Below are positions 1 through 13,364 of a stretch of 64,000 nt of DNA, piece after piece. Within the stretch, counting starts at the first letter, position 1. Every line of letters starts with the position of its first letter. This DNA is from Branchiostoma floridae. Taxonomy: Eukaryota > Chordata > Leptocardii > Amphioxiformes > Branchiostomatidae. The position numbers and the translations under genes were made by a program. The notes under the pieces were generated by a model, which saw only the letters and a list, made by a program, of their open reading frames with translations, did not search any database and was not told the origin of the DNA. The stretch covers positions 10,081,148 to 10,145,147 of the forward strand of contig NC_049994.1 in assembly GCF_000003815.2 (NCBI RefSeq), written 5' to 3'.

Positions 1-473
1 GTACGTGACGATGTGGACAACAAATTTCTACCAAGTTCTGGACCAGTGTTCTTGAAAAATAACATGTTTCTCTTTCAGTGAAAGTTGTAGTAATATATAC
101 AATATTCTACCTTCCCCCAAACTCGTATAAAATGAACAGAAGCCAAGTAAATTTCATTGGTGGCGTACAAAGATACCAAAATAGAAGCCTTCCGTAAAAA
201 AAATAAGGAGTGACGCGATCGCTCGTCAAAAGTTACTGGTACAGAGTGGCTGGAAGACGACACACACATGTTGTCCCGGCTTGTTCTGACGGAAAAGGAT
301 GTCACTAAGAACAGATAAAGGGGTTAATTTCCCCACAAAGCCAGCGGACAAAGCCCACCATTACCTCAAGTAGCGGTGGTCCCTAGAATGGTGCGGTGAA
401 ACCTCAACACCACCCCGAAAAGAACTTGAGTGAAGTCCTCTAATTACTCAGAAGTTGAAAGAGCTTTACTCAC
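1..473. other. Non-coding, probably intron of the left-edge gene
   Basis: This stretch lies just past the splice donor of the minus-strand exon at 474-777, so it is probably the start of that gene's first intron. I see no exon, RNA gene or repeat in it. Short open frames here show no family resemblance. Confidence 0.4.
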
Positions 474-777
474 CGGAGCTAGGTTTCTTGGGACTGTTCT
501 TGTCGCTCAAGGAATCGCCCAGGAGGTCTTTAGAGTCAGCCATTCTATCTTCCAGGCCTTCCTTCCCGGGAAGGTCGCCGTTGACGGGCGAGGGTGTTCG
601 CGGTAGGTCGGGGTGCAGGCCCGAGGTTGACGGGTCCCGCGCCGGGCTCGCTCCGGAGGCCGGTCTATCACCGCCTTCGAACTCTGGAGTGAACCGGCTG
701 GTGCGGCCGTCTGCCTTCGGGGCAGGGTGCGTCCTGTCCCCGTCGACTTGCGGCATCTCCTCGGTGGTGCTCGGCAT
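474..777 (-). CDS. Probable first coding exon of an unidentified gene running off the left edge
   Basis: On the minus strand an open frame encodes a low-complexity, apparently disordered segment rich in Pro, Ser, Asp, Gly and Lys. It starts MPSTTEEMPQVDGD and ends near DSLSDKNSPKKPSS. It stops at a perfect donor (G|GTGAGT; GTGAGT at 473-468), after which the frame soon hits a stop, as expected at an exon end. I chose the ATG at 777 because it has A at -3 and the composition becomes exon-like there. The same frame is open upstream to ATGs at 882 and 1017, so the start is uncertain. The exon is CpG-rich, like a 5' exon in a CpG island. Such N-termini are common in transcription factors, but no DNA-binding domain lies in the window and I do not recognise the family. 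The remaining exons would lie below position 1. Confidence 0.45.
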
Positions 778-3700
778 GTTGTTGCTGGAGACCCTCGGTG
801 GCACAAGCGCGCCCCACTCCGATTGTACACCGACTGAGAGGAGAGAAGCACTCGGTTGATGCTCGCTGCCCTTTATGACCATTAGTACTCCGGCCGGTTC
901 AAAATAAAGCCAGGCGCATATGCATGCAGGTATATGAGGAAGTGTGAAATGTGCTGAGAGAACGCAGTAAATCATTGGCGGGGCGGCCTTTGAGGGCTGG
1001 GCCGGGGGGACTGACACACGGCATTGTGATTAATATGAGCCGGACGCCAATTATGCCATAATCGAATCATATCTATTGAGACGGCTACGCAACACTACAT
1101 GTAACTCTTTGTATCTCGGCAGGGTGTTTTGTTCAGTTTGTTTAGAGTTAGAGGTCAACAATTTAGATTATCTTTCAAAATTGAATCCGACAGGTTACAT
1201 GTCTGATTACAAGATTATAAATTTCGCCCTCATTTTACACTTGGCGAAGGTACATGACCAAAGATCACGAAAGTAGCGTGCAAAGCAAGTTACCACTCTA
1301 AAAAAAAGTTTTTAAATGTGGATATCTCACCTAATTTTTCAAATGGATTCGGCGAAGTATCGAGGCAGAGGGTCCGTGTGCACGTCCGCGCAAAGTGTAG
1401 CAGTCGTTGACCCCACCGGAAAACGGAAATAGCCCTAGCTGACTTTTCCCCTTTCCGATAAGCTCACTCTCTCTCTCTCACTGTTCTATCTTATAATCTC
1501 AGTAGTAGTACAGACTACCACTGAACGTCAGAGTATATATAGCCAACAGTCATCAGTGTATTAATAAAACAATAATGCACCATCATTGGACGTAATACGC
1601 AATCTATATGCATGCTAACTACTGACAATGTAGGCCCTCATAAAACGAAAATTATCGCGATCACAAGCACGATATCGGGCCCGCCATAATTTAATTAGGA
1701 TTGTACTTATGCCGCTATAATGGACCCAGTGAATTTCCTGTACTGATCAACGTCGAATTCTTTTGAGGCGCGCTAATTTCAGCCTGGCGGTAGAACTGTT
1801 CAATTTCAACCAGATAAATTTCAATTTCGGTTAAAGAGCCCGCCTCGGTTAATGGCACTGGCTGCTCAGCTCGGCGGGGATATCAGACGTTTTCTCCGCC
1901 GAGCGAACGAGCACCACCCGGTAAACATGTGCCTTTGTTGAGCCGACATTCAGAAGCGATTCTTACTTTTTCTTAAAGGTCTAGCTCTCACAAATATTGG
2001 TGAAATTTATTAGCGTATCCCAGCGTGCCCTGAAACATCAGAAGGAATAATCCCACGATGCATAGCGAGATCTACTCCCGTACCTTGTCGGATTATCGTT
2101 TGTTTTCTCTGAGTGATCCTAAACAAATCCACCTGTCACCGGCATATCGTAATCCGTCATGTAAACCGGTAATGATCATTACCAGAACCAAACACAGAAT
2201 AAAAGAAGAAGATTACTCATAGATTGTGACACTGGGGAAGGGGTATACAGTAGTCTTGTCCATAAAGTGGCTCCTTTCGTTTGATTTATGTCAGAACCCA
2301 TTTCGTGGGATAATATTCCGCTGTAGCTTAATAGAATAGATTGAAAAGCCGGGCTGCCCAGGCCAAGCGATCGTTGACCAGAACCGATCCCAAAGATTAG
2401 CATATAAATATCAGTATTTATGTGATTATTGGGAGGTAAAATAAGGTGCGGTGAGTAAAAACTTTCCGACGCAGCCGTATGTGTGATGTGCATGTAGCTG
2501 TCTCGTTGGGAGTTGATGTATATACCGTGGCCTACCGATTACAATGCATAACGCAGGTATTAACATATGAATATATACCCGCTCTCTATCCATCTCCATC
2601 ATACATCATCCCTGTAGGAACACATGTAACTCGACATTACCCTCAGTCGGAGCAATCAAACAAGCAGGTTCAAATGTTAAGCGCTCTTGTTAGAGCTTCT
2701 TGTGGGGTGTTCAACCCGCGGGAAGATGAGATATAATCCTCGGGGCGAGGGGGCAGGTCCCCCCGAGGACTCCTTCCAATCGAGCCGCTCTCCCCGGAGA
2801 CGGGCTATATGTCAAGCGGCGTGTTAGCGACTTCTGGAGCCTGAACCTTCACTAACAAGTAATTATCTATGAAAAATGGGCCACGTCCCGCGCCTCCCTC
2901 CGGAACGGACCGGGTCACCGCCAAACTTCCCTCGGAGGATCGGGCGCGAGCTGCCGCAGACGTGAGACGTCATCTCGGTAAATGTCAGGCGCTGAGAGAG
3001 GGAGAGGGGGTGGCGGGAGCGCTGGACCCCGGCCCGCGATCGAAGAAACACCGCGCCCCTGACAGACGAAAATTAATGTCTGTTATTTGATTCAGACCTT
3101 TGGGTTGCAGGGAAACATAATGAAGCAATTTGCCGCCGCTTGCTTAGCTTGTTCCACTTTGTGTCATCATGAATTTTAATAACCTTCCTCCATTCTCTCT
3201 CTGGCAGCACCATCTCAACAGTCCACGTTCATAAGAAAATGGACTTTAAAAAGTTTCCAGTTCTACAGTATATAAGAGTAGTAATAAACGCTATTTCACC
3301 CCTAGGTCCTATGGAAAAAAGTAGTTGAACCAATAAAGTTTAACTTTTTAAACCTCCTTGGAAGCTTGTCTGAGCTGAAAACAGGATGAAAAGTTTCCAG
3401 TAGCCCCCCTTCGCTTGTATTGGAACATGTCATTTCTTCAATTAGGGGCGTCCTCCCCGTTATTGTTCTCTCTTTCTCTAAAAATAGTCTAAATCGGAAC
3501 TTAACAAAATTGTGGAATAAAACATACAGTCGTATATCATATCAATGATAAAATCACGCTTGTGCTATTCGTTTCATCTGTAGTTTTTTTACTGGTACCT
3601 TCAAACCCCCCCCCCCCCCCCCCCTCTGTAAATAGTTGGGTACGCGGTAACAAGCCATCGTGCCTTCTGTGCGTGGAAAATTGCCGTGATCACTACATAA

Positions 3701-6700
3701 TGGCCATGTGCTCATCATGACCACTCGTGCCTTATCAAGACTCGCATTAATACATTCCGTACATTAGTACACTGCAGATTGGGGTGACTATGGCCCAGCT
3801 GCCGCGCCAAATCGTCAATAACACGCCAATATTAGCCGGGAAAATTTGGCGGGAACGTTACATGCATGGAGCTGAGGTTAAATTCCAAACGATAGTTTGT
3901 CGGTCTTACCAGTCTGGGAAAAATTTCCCTCTTGTCAATGATTTTGTTAATTCTTCTATGATCATCAAGAAGAAAGGTCTCATCAAAGAAATGACGGACC
4001 AGATATGGTGCTGTAGTATTGTATAATTCATATACACAAGATACCAAAGTATATTGCCGTTTTTGAACGTCACACATTGATATGTGTGTACGTCGTGTGA
4101 AATAGTATACCACTCAGTAAAATAAAGCATATGTTACGGGAATGATTTTACATAACATGAAAGTTTAACGATATGCGGTATCTTTTTAGGAGTCTGTCTT
4201 GGTAAAGGAAGTCTTTCAATTTTTGGATTGGAAAACTAAATGTTGTCAATGCCTTCATTAAAAGATCATTTTACAAGAGCAAACATCTAACATTGACAAT
4301 TTTCTACAAACCGACATACGTTTTATTATAAGTTATGCATCTATCTTCAGAAATGTTCTGAGGGTGATACAGAAAAGACAAAATATGTCTGAACTGAAAA
4401 GCCAATGGTCCTTAATGAGGAAAAGGGAAATTGTCAGATAATGTTAAAGTTTATTGCAAATTCTTGCCCGTGGTAACATAAAAGATTCAAACAGTGTAAA
4501 AAAAAGACGCAAATAGACGAAACGATACTAGTGTAGCAATAGAGGTGAAGAAGTGTAGAAATGTTATCATTCTAGGAAAAACATTTGCACCCCCTCCCCC
4601 AGGTAATTTTGTTCAAGACAGATAGGAAAGGCGCGTTTTGAAGCGCATGTACCAAATGGTTCCCGACACCGGGCCCTGAACTTACGGCAGACAAATGAAA
4701 CGGAAAAGCTCAATTTACAGGCGGAAAATTGGACGTATGAGTTACAAATCCTCACAATTTTCCGCTGGAGCAAGAACGGGTCTAGATGGAGAGCTGCTAT
4801 CAGAAGGACCGCTCGCTCATAATATTCATCATAAACTTAATGTAGAGAAAAAAAGCTCGGACAAAAACTCAAAGTGGAAACAGAATAGAAACTTCAATTC
4901 TAGTTTTCGGACGACAAACACATCCGTTGTCATGGAAACCACAGTTCTACGGAGATGTCCCGGATGTCGGAGACAACAAGACCACGGAGCGACTTGTTGC
5001 GACGGCGGTAAATTGATAAGACACAAAGACAATTTGCTTAACGAGGCACAAAGACATTAGCGGTAAAGCTAAAGGGCGCAGATTAGAAGAAAAGCAGGCG
5101 ATTAGGTGAATTTTATGAGGGCAGCAGACACGGCGGAACTAGTCGGACCGGCCGTTTTCACGGGAAGGGTCCGGAAGGGGAGGGGCACGGCACCTATAAC
5201 ACCGCTGGACCGGCCAGATTATAGCTCATCATCGACACAGAACGACGGTCAATAATGATCCAGGGGAGGATGCCGACCCTTACCGAACATTACCACCGCC
5301 AGCGGGAGAGGAATGATGTCGGAACGATCCGCCGATGGCGGCCCTGACTCCCACTAGCCCCGCCTTCCCGTTCAACATCATTGAAGCTCCCATGTAACAA
5401 TTCCAAATGATGTCGGGGTTGACTGGCACGGTCGTAAAGGGTTTCATCTCACCAGCCATTTAAGCGGCGACAATTGAGGTTTAAATGGGCCGAACCCCGA
5501 TTCCCGCGGACAGCCAATTCACTCGACATTTCAAAGGTTAATATGCTATTTTTCGCAGACAATGCGAGGGGGGACAGTAATTGCATTCGGGGCGACAACA
5601 TATTTTCAGAGAAGTAGGGACGAAGGCCAAGAAGAACAAGTCAAAGCATCGCCCTACTCATATGCCCTTCCCCCATCCTTCTCGAAAGAGACACGGACAA
5701 TGGACACTTGTAATAAAACTCCATTGGTAGTTATTGGATACGTGTTACGCGACAAAGTGAATCCCATACCACAGCAATATATGTTAGCGGCGATCAATGT
5801 GATATGTTATGATGAAAATGAAATAACCGTGCCAGGTAGGCGACATTGATCCCCGGCCATTTTGGGCGTGCAGTAATATCTCAGTCGACCGGTTTTGCCC
5901 CCAAATATCCGCCAAATCTTTCTTTAGCGGGGCAAATTAGCATTCAGATGGAAGTGTGGAAGGGTTAGCGGAATGCGATTGGGGTTAGGGGCCCCAGCGT
6001 GTTCAGCCAAGGCAAAGGTTTTGTTGGCCATTAGGAGTGATTTAACTTCAATAATGAGGGGACACGCTCTCGTGAACAAGTCCGAATCATCAAGTCTCGC
6101 GCGAGCGGACGTGACCGGAAATACTTATCGTGACATATTTTCCACGAAAGAATGCAGACAAAGCGTTATATAGACGTAACTCTATGTAAAACTAATACTA
6201 CGTGACCAACTTCTGTCTACTTATTGTTCAGCTTTTTTTATTATAATAACGGTTGGCTCTAATAATGATATTTTCTCAGATTATGTCATTTTCATCAAAA
6301 TAAAAAAAGAGTACATATTCTTTTCATTTTACGATTATAGATTGTACATACAATTAGTAGACGAATTATGGTTAAGAATTCATATCATTATGACTAACAG
6401 ACATCATTATTCAGTTATTCAACCTTAACAAAGCCTAGAAATGATATAACAGGTACAGTTATCTCTCCGACTCATGAAATGCCGGCAAATACAAAGGCCA
6501 TATTACGCACTCATTGAGATTGATGGCAAATTTCAAGACAATTTCTGGCCTTAAAATTGTGAAAAACGACTTAATCATAAATGCGGTGTCACCAAACTCA
6601 CTGCAATTCGAAATTAGATTAGACACTTAAAAAACTAAGTATAAAAAAAATCATGTATAATTGGATGGTTTGTGACAAAATACACAAAAAAGCAAGGAAG

Positions 6701-7778
6701 ATCGGGGGTTGAATTGGAATTATTGTACACGTACAAAGTTAACACGAATATGTACTCATTAAAACTCATTTAAGGGTGGCTGAGTTGCCTAATTCTTATG
6801 TCGGCCCAGTCAACATTTTTTTTGGTATGACTTGAGTCAAAATCATTATATGACACTGTAAATTATCGACATCTATTTGTGACTCATAAGGTATTTTTCG
6901 TGCTCCAAAATTTATCGGTCACCCACCCCTTCTTTTAATGGACTAACCCAACTCATCATGGCTCGTTTGCCTTGTCTGACCGGCTGACGTCTGACGTACA
7001 AGGTGTGAAATTTGATCCGATTATCTCCGTAATTGGTGTGAAAATGGACATGGCGATGGGGCGTGGCCAATTAAAGAAGTGCACGACAAGGCGATTTCTC
7101 ATCCTGCTAATTTGAATAGTAGTCTGCCAGGCCTTCGTCAACCTATATGAACAACATGAGTAATGTAATAGTAAGTTTATGATAGTTTTAAGTTAATTGC
7201 AAATTCTTCTATTGGGGATGATTGAAAGTAACATGAAATAGACTGAAAAATAATGCAGAACAGTGTATCCATCTGCCAACGCTCATTGTGTTCGACTTCT
7301 ATTTGATAGACAGTGGAAGACGAACGTTTTCACATTTTCAGTTTTATGGTCGTTTTGTGATGGTAAGAGGAGAGTAGTTTTCTTTTTGTCTGTAAACACG
7401 GAGAAAGTAGAATGGGATTTTGCATTATTACATCCATGTTTTTCTCATTTTGTTGACGTGTTTTTTATAGGTATAGTGGCGGCGTTAATATAAGTTTGTT
7501 AGATTGAGTCCGCCATCACTAGACTTACGTTTGTCATGTTTTGTCTGATGACTTAAAAAAAAAAATTGGGATGGAATTTGGAGGATATATTACAAAGACA
7601 TAAAAGACCAATGTCATATACTCTTTATCAGTGATACACTGACCTCTAGTATGTATAAACATATTGAACGACTATCTTAACATACAATGCCAATTTCTCA
7701 ATGGTAAGTATACAAATCTATAAAATATATTTCATTACTTTACTATATTAGCGTACGTTCTGAACACTAGTATAACTA
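778..7778. other. Gene-free stretch upstream of the left-edge gene
   Basis: I find no convincing exon here. The first few hundred bases would be 5'UTR and promoter of the minus-strand gene. There is a small GC hairpin near 1868-1904 (GCTCGGCGG / CCGCCGAGC) and another near 2737-2770 (CCTCGGGG / CCCCGAGG). A GC-rich, repeat-free block at about 5.1-5.55 kb could be regulatory. The rest is mostly AT-rich with no repeat I can name. Open frames at 2869-3090, 4695-5060 and 5562-5849 lack motifs and supporting splice sites. Confidence 0.5.
3606..3624 (+). repeat. Poly-C run
   Basis: Nineteen consecutive C residues. A simple homopolymer of this length is slippage-prone and is a likely assembly or length-polymorphism site. 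Confidence 0.95.
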
Positions 7779-8848
7779 GAGTTCGGCGACCTCATACCTC
7801 CATGAATTTCATGCAATTGACTAAGACATTAACATAATGTATGCATTGTGTTGTTAATCATTGACTAACGTTCACATGTCACAATTATAAAATTCCCATT
7901 ATTAATCATAAAAATGTTTTGCAATTTTTACATAAATTATGCAAATAAGTTCCATATTACCATATTTGGTATCTGCTTATATTCCACCAATCATAATTAA
8001 CATGTGTTACATGTATTGAGGTCCAGTTGTTGAAAACAATGGAACTGTACAATTTCCTCATTAATTATGCAAATTCAGTCATCATTTGCATAACATGTAT
8101 ATCATTATGAAAATCTCTGCCTAAGCTACCTGCATGCCTAAAATGCAGGCAATCCGTCGTTCCTTTCTGCAGTTATCCTCTTTGGAGTGTCTTGACAAAA
8201 ACGCCCCTGCAGTTCCACAATTGAATGTTAGGGGACTGAAACTTGCCCCACTTTGTCATGACGCTTAAAGCTATCTACCACCCAAATGTCACGACCATAT
8301 CACGTCCGGGACAAGAGATACATTGAAAAAACTGCTATGATAGAATATTCTCATTAATTATGCAAATGTACTCCTATTTTGCATAATTAGTATTTTATCT
8401 TGTACAACATTGTCTAAGGTACCTACATACCAAAAATCATGAAAATCCGTTATTCCCTTCTTGAGTTATCCTCGTCAGAAGTTTTTGACAAAAATGCCCC
8501 TGCTATCCCAAAACTAGACGCTAGGGGGCCCAAACTTATGTCATTTTTTCCTGAGCACAAGAGCTATCTAATACTTAAAAATCTTGACCATAGCATGTTC
8601 AGAACACCGAGATAGCAAAACCGGAAGTTGCGCTGCAGTACCAAGGTCACACACCAGGGGGCCCAAAATTGACCTTGACCTTCGTCTTCCCAACCCCTAC
8701 CCACATACCAAATATCATCGTAGTCCATCAAGAGATTCTCAAGTTATGCTGACCACAATATGCGGACACACAGACAGACACACACACAGACACACACACA
8801 CACAGACACACTCAAAACTATACCTCCATTTTTTCATGGAGGTAATAA
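7779..8848 (+). repeat. Interspersed repeat, about 1.07 kb, with short inverted ends (family P, longest copy)
   Basis: The element begins with GTTCGGCGACCTCATACC followed by TCCATGAA and ends with TTTTCATGGAGGTAATAA, so the ends share the inverted ACCTCCATGAA / TTCATGGAGGT core. Inside are repeated blocks of the form 'aaaaCGCCCCTGcagttcc' and 'AGGGGGCCCAAA', and a CA/CAGA microsatellite close to the 3' end (about 8766-8818). Other copies or fragments lie at 9.23-9.55, 23.95-24.51, 32.57-32.74 and 35.57-35.71 kb. It encodes no evident protein, so it is probably non-autonomous. The transposon superfamily was not determined. Confidence 0.7.
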
Positions 8849-9231
8849 TCGTGTTATAAAACAAACGCTAGCCACAACGAATAAAATCCAGATAGTATTT
8901 ACGTCAAAGTCCAGCTTCCAAAAGTGAACATCACGCAAATGTATAGGCATTGACAAAAACATGACCCTTATAAAGTATATATAACTGTGTCTCTCTTGGT
9001 CTCTGTTTTGAACAAAGGATTCAATAGCTATAGGATTCTCCATATTCATAATGATAAACTACACTGTATGGACACGCAGACTCCGGAGCCTTCTCTCACA
9101 TGAACATCAATAATTGCACAAAGTCTTAGAAAAAAACAGTATCATCTATTAAAAACTGTGAGGTAAGGATGTTTTACAGGAAAATTGAATTTGAGGCAGA
9201 GACATTCTAGACAAACGTTTTTCCAAAGTCT

Positions 9232-9545
9232 TTGAAAAGTTGTCTGATAGCAAAACATCCCCAAATAATACTAATAGTATTCTATTTATTTATTTCTCAG
9301 TTACATATATGTCACATGTTTGAGAGTCCTCTCGTATATTGCATTAATCATGAAAGCAAAATGAGAACGGAAAGTTGCAATAAAGCCGCTAGGGAGCCAA
9401 ACCTACACATTATTGAACCCGACATTCGTTTTCCCGACCCATACTCACGCACCAAATATCATAAGGAACATCCACAGCTTTTCGAAATCCTTCGAGTTAT
9501 GCTGCCCATAAGGACATACAGACTCACAAACTTAATCTTCTTGGT
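9232..9545 (+). repeat. Diverged internal and 3' part of repeat family P
   Basis: The segment shares the order of blocks seen in the copy ending at 8848: a gccGCTAGGGAGCC-type block, then a 'cccgacccataCtcac..accaaatatcat' block, then 'gttatgctgcccataagGACA'. The CA-rich tail is degenerate. The open frames over it are repeat-derived. Confidence 0.5.
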
Positions 9546-12500
9546 AATGGCAAAAAGAGAGTGCCATTCACGGACTCTGCTTTCACAGGTACAGAAACAA
9601 ACCCGCAAATTACTTAATAAACAAACATACACACAAAAAAACAACTACCAGTACTTTGCGTTAAGATGAGACAGCAATCATAAATAGAAAAGTTGATACA
9701 GATGTCATGATGTCGTCTGGACAGAATTTTACGCGCTTTATATATGCAGTTCCGTCAACTGTTCGTGGCTACAAATGCGAAGTAATAAAAGTTGTATCCA
9801 TCCTCTCGACCCGTCCTTATTACGTTATTACGAGATGGTTATCCATGCATGTATTCCCTGGCATATGGCTGACATAAAACTCCACACGTAAGGACCATAC
9901 AGCCTGAGATAGTCTCTACCAGACTGAGTGCGCTGGCTATTTTAGGGAGAATAATTTGCCAGGGGAGTTTGGCTACCAGAGGAGTTGGCCGTCTGTTCAG
10001 TAGAGGAGACCTAAACATAAGCGTGGACTGACTCCTCTGGCCAATTTCCCGATTTTTTTCCCGAATTCTACGATCCCCGCACCCCCGTAGGAAGGCCTGG
10101 TGGAGGCTAGCCCGGAGAGTTGTCAGAGGCCAAACCCATTCCCGGCGTGCATTTAGAACCAGGCTGCCCTGGGGTCGAGTCACGGTGCCCCGGGGTTGAT
10201 TGGCTTTTAATCTTGGGTCCAGGGGTGACCGAGACAACGGGAAAACCGTTATTCTATTCATAATGCGTACATTATAGCGCAAGCATAATGTTGTTTTTGG
10301 TCGACTGAATGTGGAAAATGTCACAATGTATTTAATGACATTGAACGTTTAAAAAATGCATGGTACTGCTCAAAAGATTATAGCGAAATTAATCGAAGCC
10401 AATGCTTGAAATCATATCACACAACGTTTATTCTTGAAATATAATGCATGTTTCTTTTTGTCTCTAAAGAATATTCTCTCATTCAGACAGGCTATGAATC
10501 CAATGACAGAAGCGATGGGGTGGTAATATCAGTATGCGACTTCAAGTAGATCTTTTACGTTTGTGATCATGATCATTTAACAACAATGCAATCTATTTAT
10601 TTGGAGCAAAAAATATATTTCATGGCACTATTTTATAACTATAACAGAACCATAAGAAGTCCCATTATATGTATAGGAAATATTCAGCTACTTGTCATAA
10701 TGTGGTTACACACAGAACTGACGGAACTTGCAAGACCTTCTCTATGCCTATGGCAATCTCCAAGAAGATGCAAAGATCCGACTTTTTCTCAGTGACGACG
10801 GTATTTCCAACATACAGTACTCTTTTCTAGTATTGCTCCTTCTAACTGGAAAGAGGCTTAAAAAGAGTTAAAGTAGTAAACTTAAAGTCAAATGTTAAAT
10901 AGACACAAGAATGTACCATATCTTTACATCTATTTGGAGCTTAACTCTACAATATTGAGCTTTAAAATGAGAAGAAACATTGCGTTGTACCGGTAACTAG
11001 TATCTGGAGTACACGTACGTACTACCGCACATATAGTCTGGGTGAGAGCACCACATGGGGGCCATGGTCCAGTCTAGACCTCAGCTGGCCGAGAGGTTCG
11101 CCAGATCATATCGGTAGAAAATATTGCTCGATTATTACCCCAAACCGCAGCGGAGTTAATGATAGTCATCTGACAATAATGGAACTGTGAGATAGGGCCT
11201 GTGCTAATGGTGTTTATTACTACAGTTGAACCCCGACCCACTCAACAACCGGGCCTTCATAAAAACAACGGAGTGGATTTGGCACATAAGTACTGAGATA
11301 ACGCATTTCTGTCGTAAAAATATGGCTCATCGTACAGCCACAATAATCGGCGTGATAAAGGTAAAATCGTCAAGTTGGTTGTCTTTTAGACGAGTTACAA
11401 GTGTTGGTGATGTGCTTGGGATCGGCTAGGATTTTTACAATTATGTGATCTGTTCAAGGCGATTTTTGGAAAGTTTATTAGTTTATATATGTTCTAAGCT
11501 GAGGAGGATTGGTGTCGGGAAAAAGTCGACTCATTTGGAAGTGGGGACGACTAGCGCATTCAAATGTTTGAATGTAAATGAAGAAGAGTCAGTGATATTA
11601 TCCTACATCTGTCCAGCCTGTTTCTTTTTCACCGCTAGCTTTCTGTTTGGAGCGATATTAAAAACTTTAGATTCCAAGCAAGTGTCAGCCTCGCCTCTTG
11701 GAATTCGGTTGCACCCCTTCCCCTTCGCTTTTCTAACCCTGACACATTGTATTATATAAGTTGAGACGCGGTCACTTTTGTGATACGATTTTCTGTTTAC
11801 GATATGTATGGGGACAATAATAAAGCCTTTGAATTGCGAACAAGTTTTAGCAATGTGTCCAGAAACTTCATTGACTCTCAACAACCTTTGGAAAATCGTA
11901 CAGATGTACAATGTACAATGTACAAGCAAAGTTTTCTATTTGAACAGGAATGGGGAGAATATGTTGGAAAAAAATATTATACACCATTTTCATCACCCAT
12001 ATGTTAGATAACAAAAATTCATGTCCCTTGCCAGCGCTAGCGGTCGACCAAAAAGGCTAGGGTTGGCAGGCTTTTTGCTAAGGTCGGTCGGAAACACAAC
12101 ATATTATCATAGGCCATATATTGAGCTTGGACAGAGCCTACAGTTGAAATAGATGGATGGTTAACAGGACACAAATGGAGTATGGACCCCGTTGCTCCCG
12201 TACCAACTATGCTCTCCAACCAACCCTGACATGATAAGGGTGTATACATCAGTGTTAATGGCCACTGCTGATAATGTGTAATAAAAGGTTTTTGTCCGTG
12301 GCTAGGCAAGCAGAGACCCTCTTAATTACTTGTTCCTGCTTACAATAAAGCCCGCGCTGTTGAGTGGGGAAATATCGAGTAAATGATACTTGTCAGAGTC
12401 ATGGCGGGACAAAAGGAAACAAAATGGGCAATCATTACAGAGAGTAGGGCTGACTGATTATAAAGGGGTGGTTTCAACATGTCAAACTTCGTTTCCAAGT

Positions 12501-12574
12501 GAAATGATTTTTCATGAATATTGAGGGACCATCTCATACCCAAAAGTAGCAGTGCGTAAATATATGTCAGATAG
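9546..12574. other. Gene-free stretch
   Basis: No supported gene. A minus-strand frame of 161 codons (9839-10324) crosses a GC-rich patch but has no recognisable domain and no splice context. The rest is unremarkable AT-rich DNA. Confidence 0.45.
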
Positions 12575-12660
12575 TCTGTTTGTTTGTTTTATTTGGATCT
12601 CCATTAGTGATATATAGTTACACTTTTCTTACTGGAGTCCGTAACAATTCATATACAATA
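12575..12660 (-). mobile_element. LINE 3' tail fragment
   Basis: Read on the minus strand the segment runs from GGACTCCAGTAAGAAAAGTG through 'ATCACTAATGGAGATCCAAA' to an ATAAAAC-rich end. This layout is typical of the 3' ends of CR1/L2-like LINEs in invertebrate deuterostomes. No reverse transcriptase is attached, so this is a 5'-truncated tail. The family call is from memory of that style of ending. Confidence 0.45.
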
Positions 12661-13364
12661 AGGTGAAACATAAGCAGCAGAACAATTTGTGAACCGAAAA
12701 AGTAACAAAATCAACTGAGGCAACTTAGAGTAAACTGGGAAGATAAGAGGTCAATACAAAATATCAGAACCATAACCTGGGTTTTGTATGCAGAATATGA
12801 ATAGAAACAATAGACTTGAATAATGCGTATGCAGATGAGTACAAAGTAAAGTAATCATAATAATAAAGAATAATACAGCGTAATAAACTATACATTTTCA
12901 GGTGAACGTTGTGTATACGAAGATAAAAGTAGCCCCATAGCCTTTGTTTGAGGCCGTAGGGGTATATAAAGAGCTAAAGTCAGCATTATTTATATTTTTT
13001 TTCGTCGTTTTGTTTCATGCGTACGATAAACAAGTCTCCCCAACAAGCAAGAGAGGTTTTACGACAACCCGGCGTTTTGCGGCATTCCGTGGATGGCACC
13101 TGTCCTTGGTGCTGAATAGAACGTCCCGCATGTAGAATCATGGAGCTCACTAAACCATGCGCCTGTCCTTGGTGTTGAATGGACGGCCTTACGTCATATG
13201 AAAAGGCATGTCTCCAGCTGCTTGTGGATCATATTTTGACGTGCAGGCTTGTTATTTGCACTGGGTTGACAGAAGTTGGTTGAATATTAAAAAAAAGCCC
13301 TATCTTGTGAGTGACATTGAACAAAAGAGGTACAGAACACAAATACGACACAGACCTACACGGA

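Noticed and set aside
2869-3090. GC-rich 73-codon plus-strand frame with an overlapping minus frame
   Set aside because: Basic/Pro-rich translation on both strands without donor or acceptor sites; probably a GC patch.
4695-5060. 121-codon plus-strand frame with a CPGCRRQQDHGATCC segment
   Set aside because: The Cys spacing fits no zinc-finger family I know and the frame has no neighbouring exons; treated as chance.
9839-10324. 161-codon minus-strand open frame
   Set aside because: No recognisable motif, no splice signals that join it to other exons, and a composition patch that by chance lacks stops.
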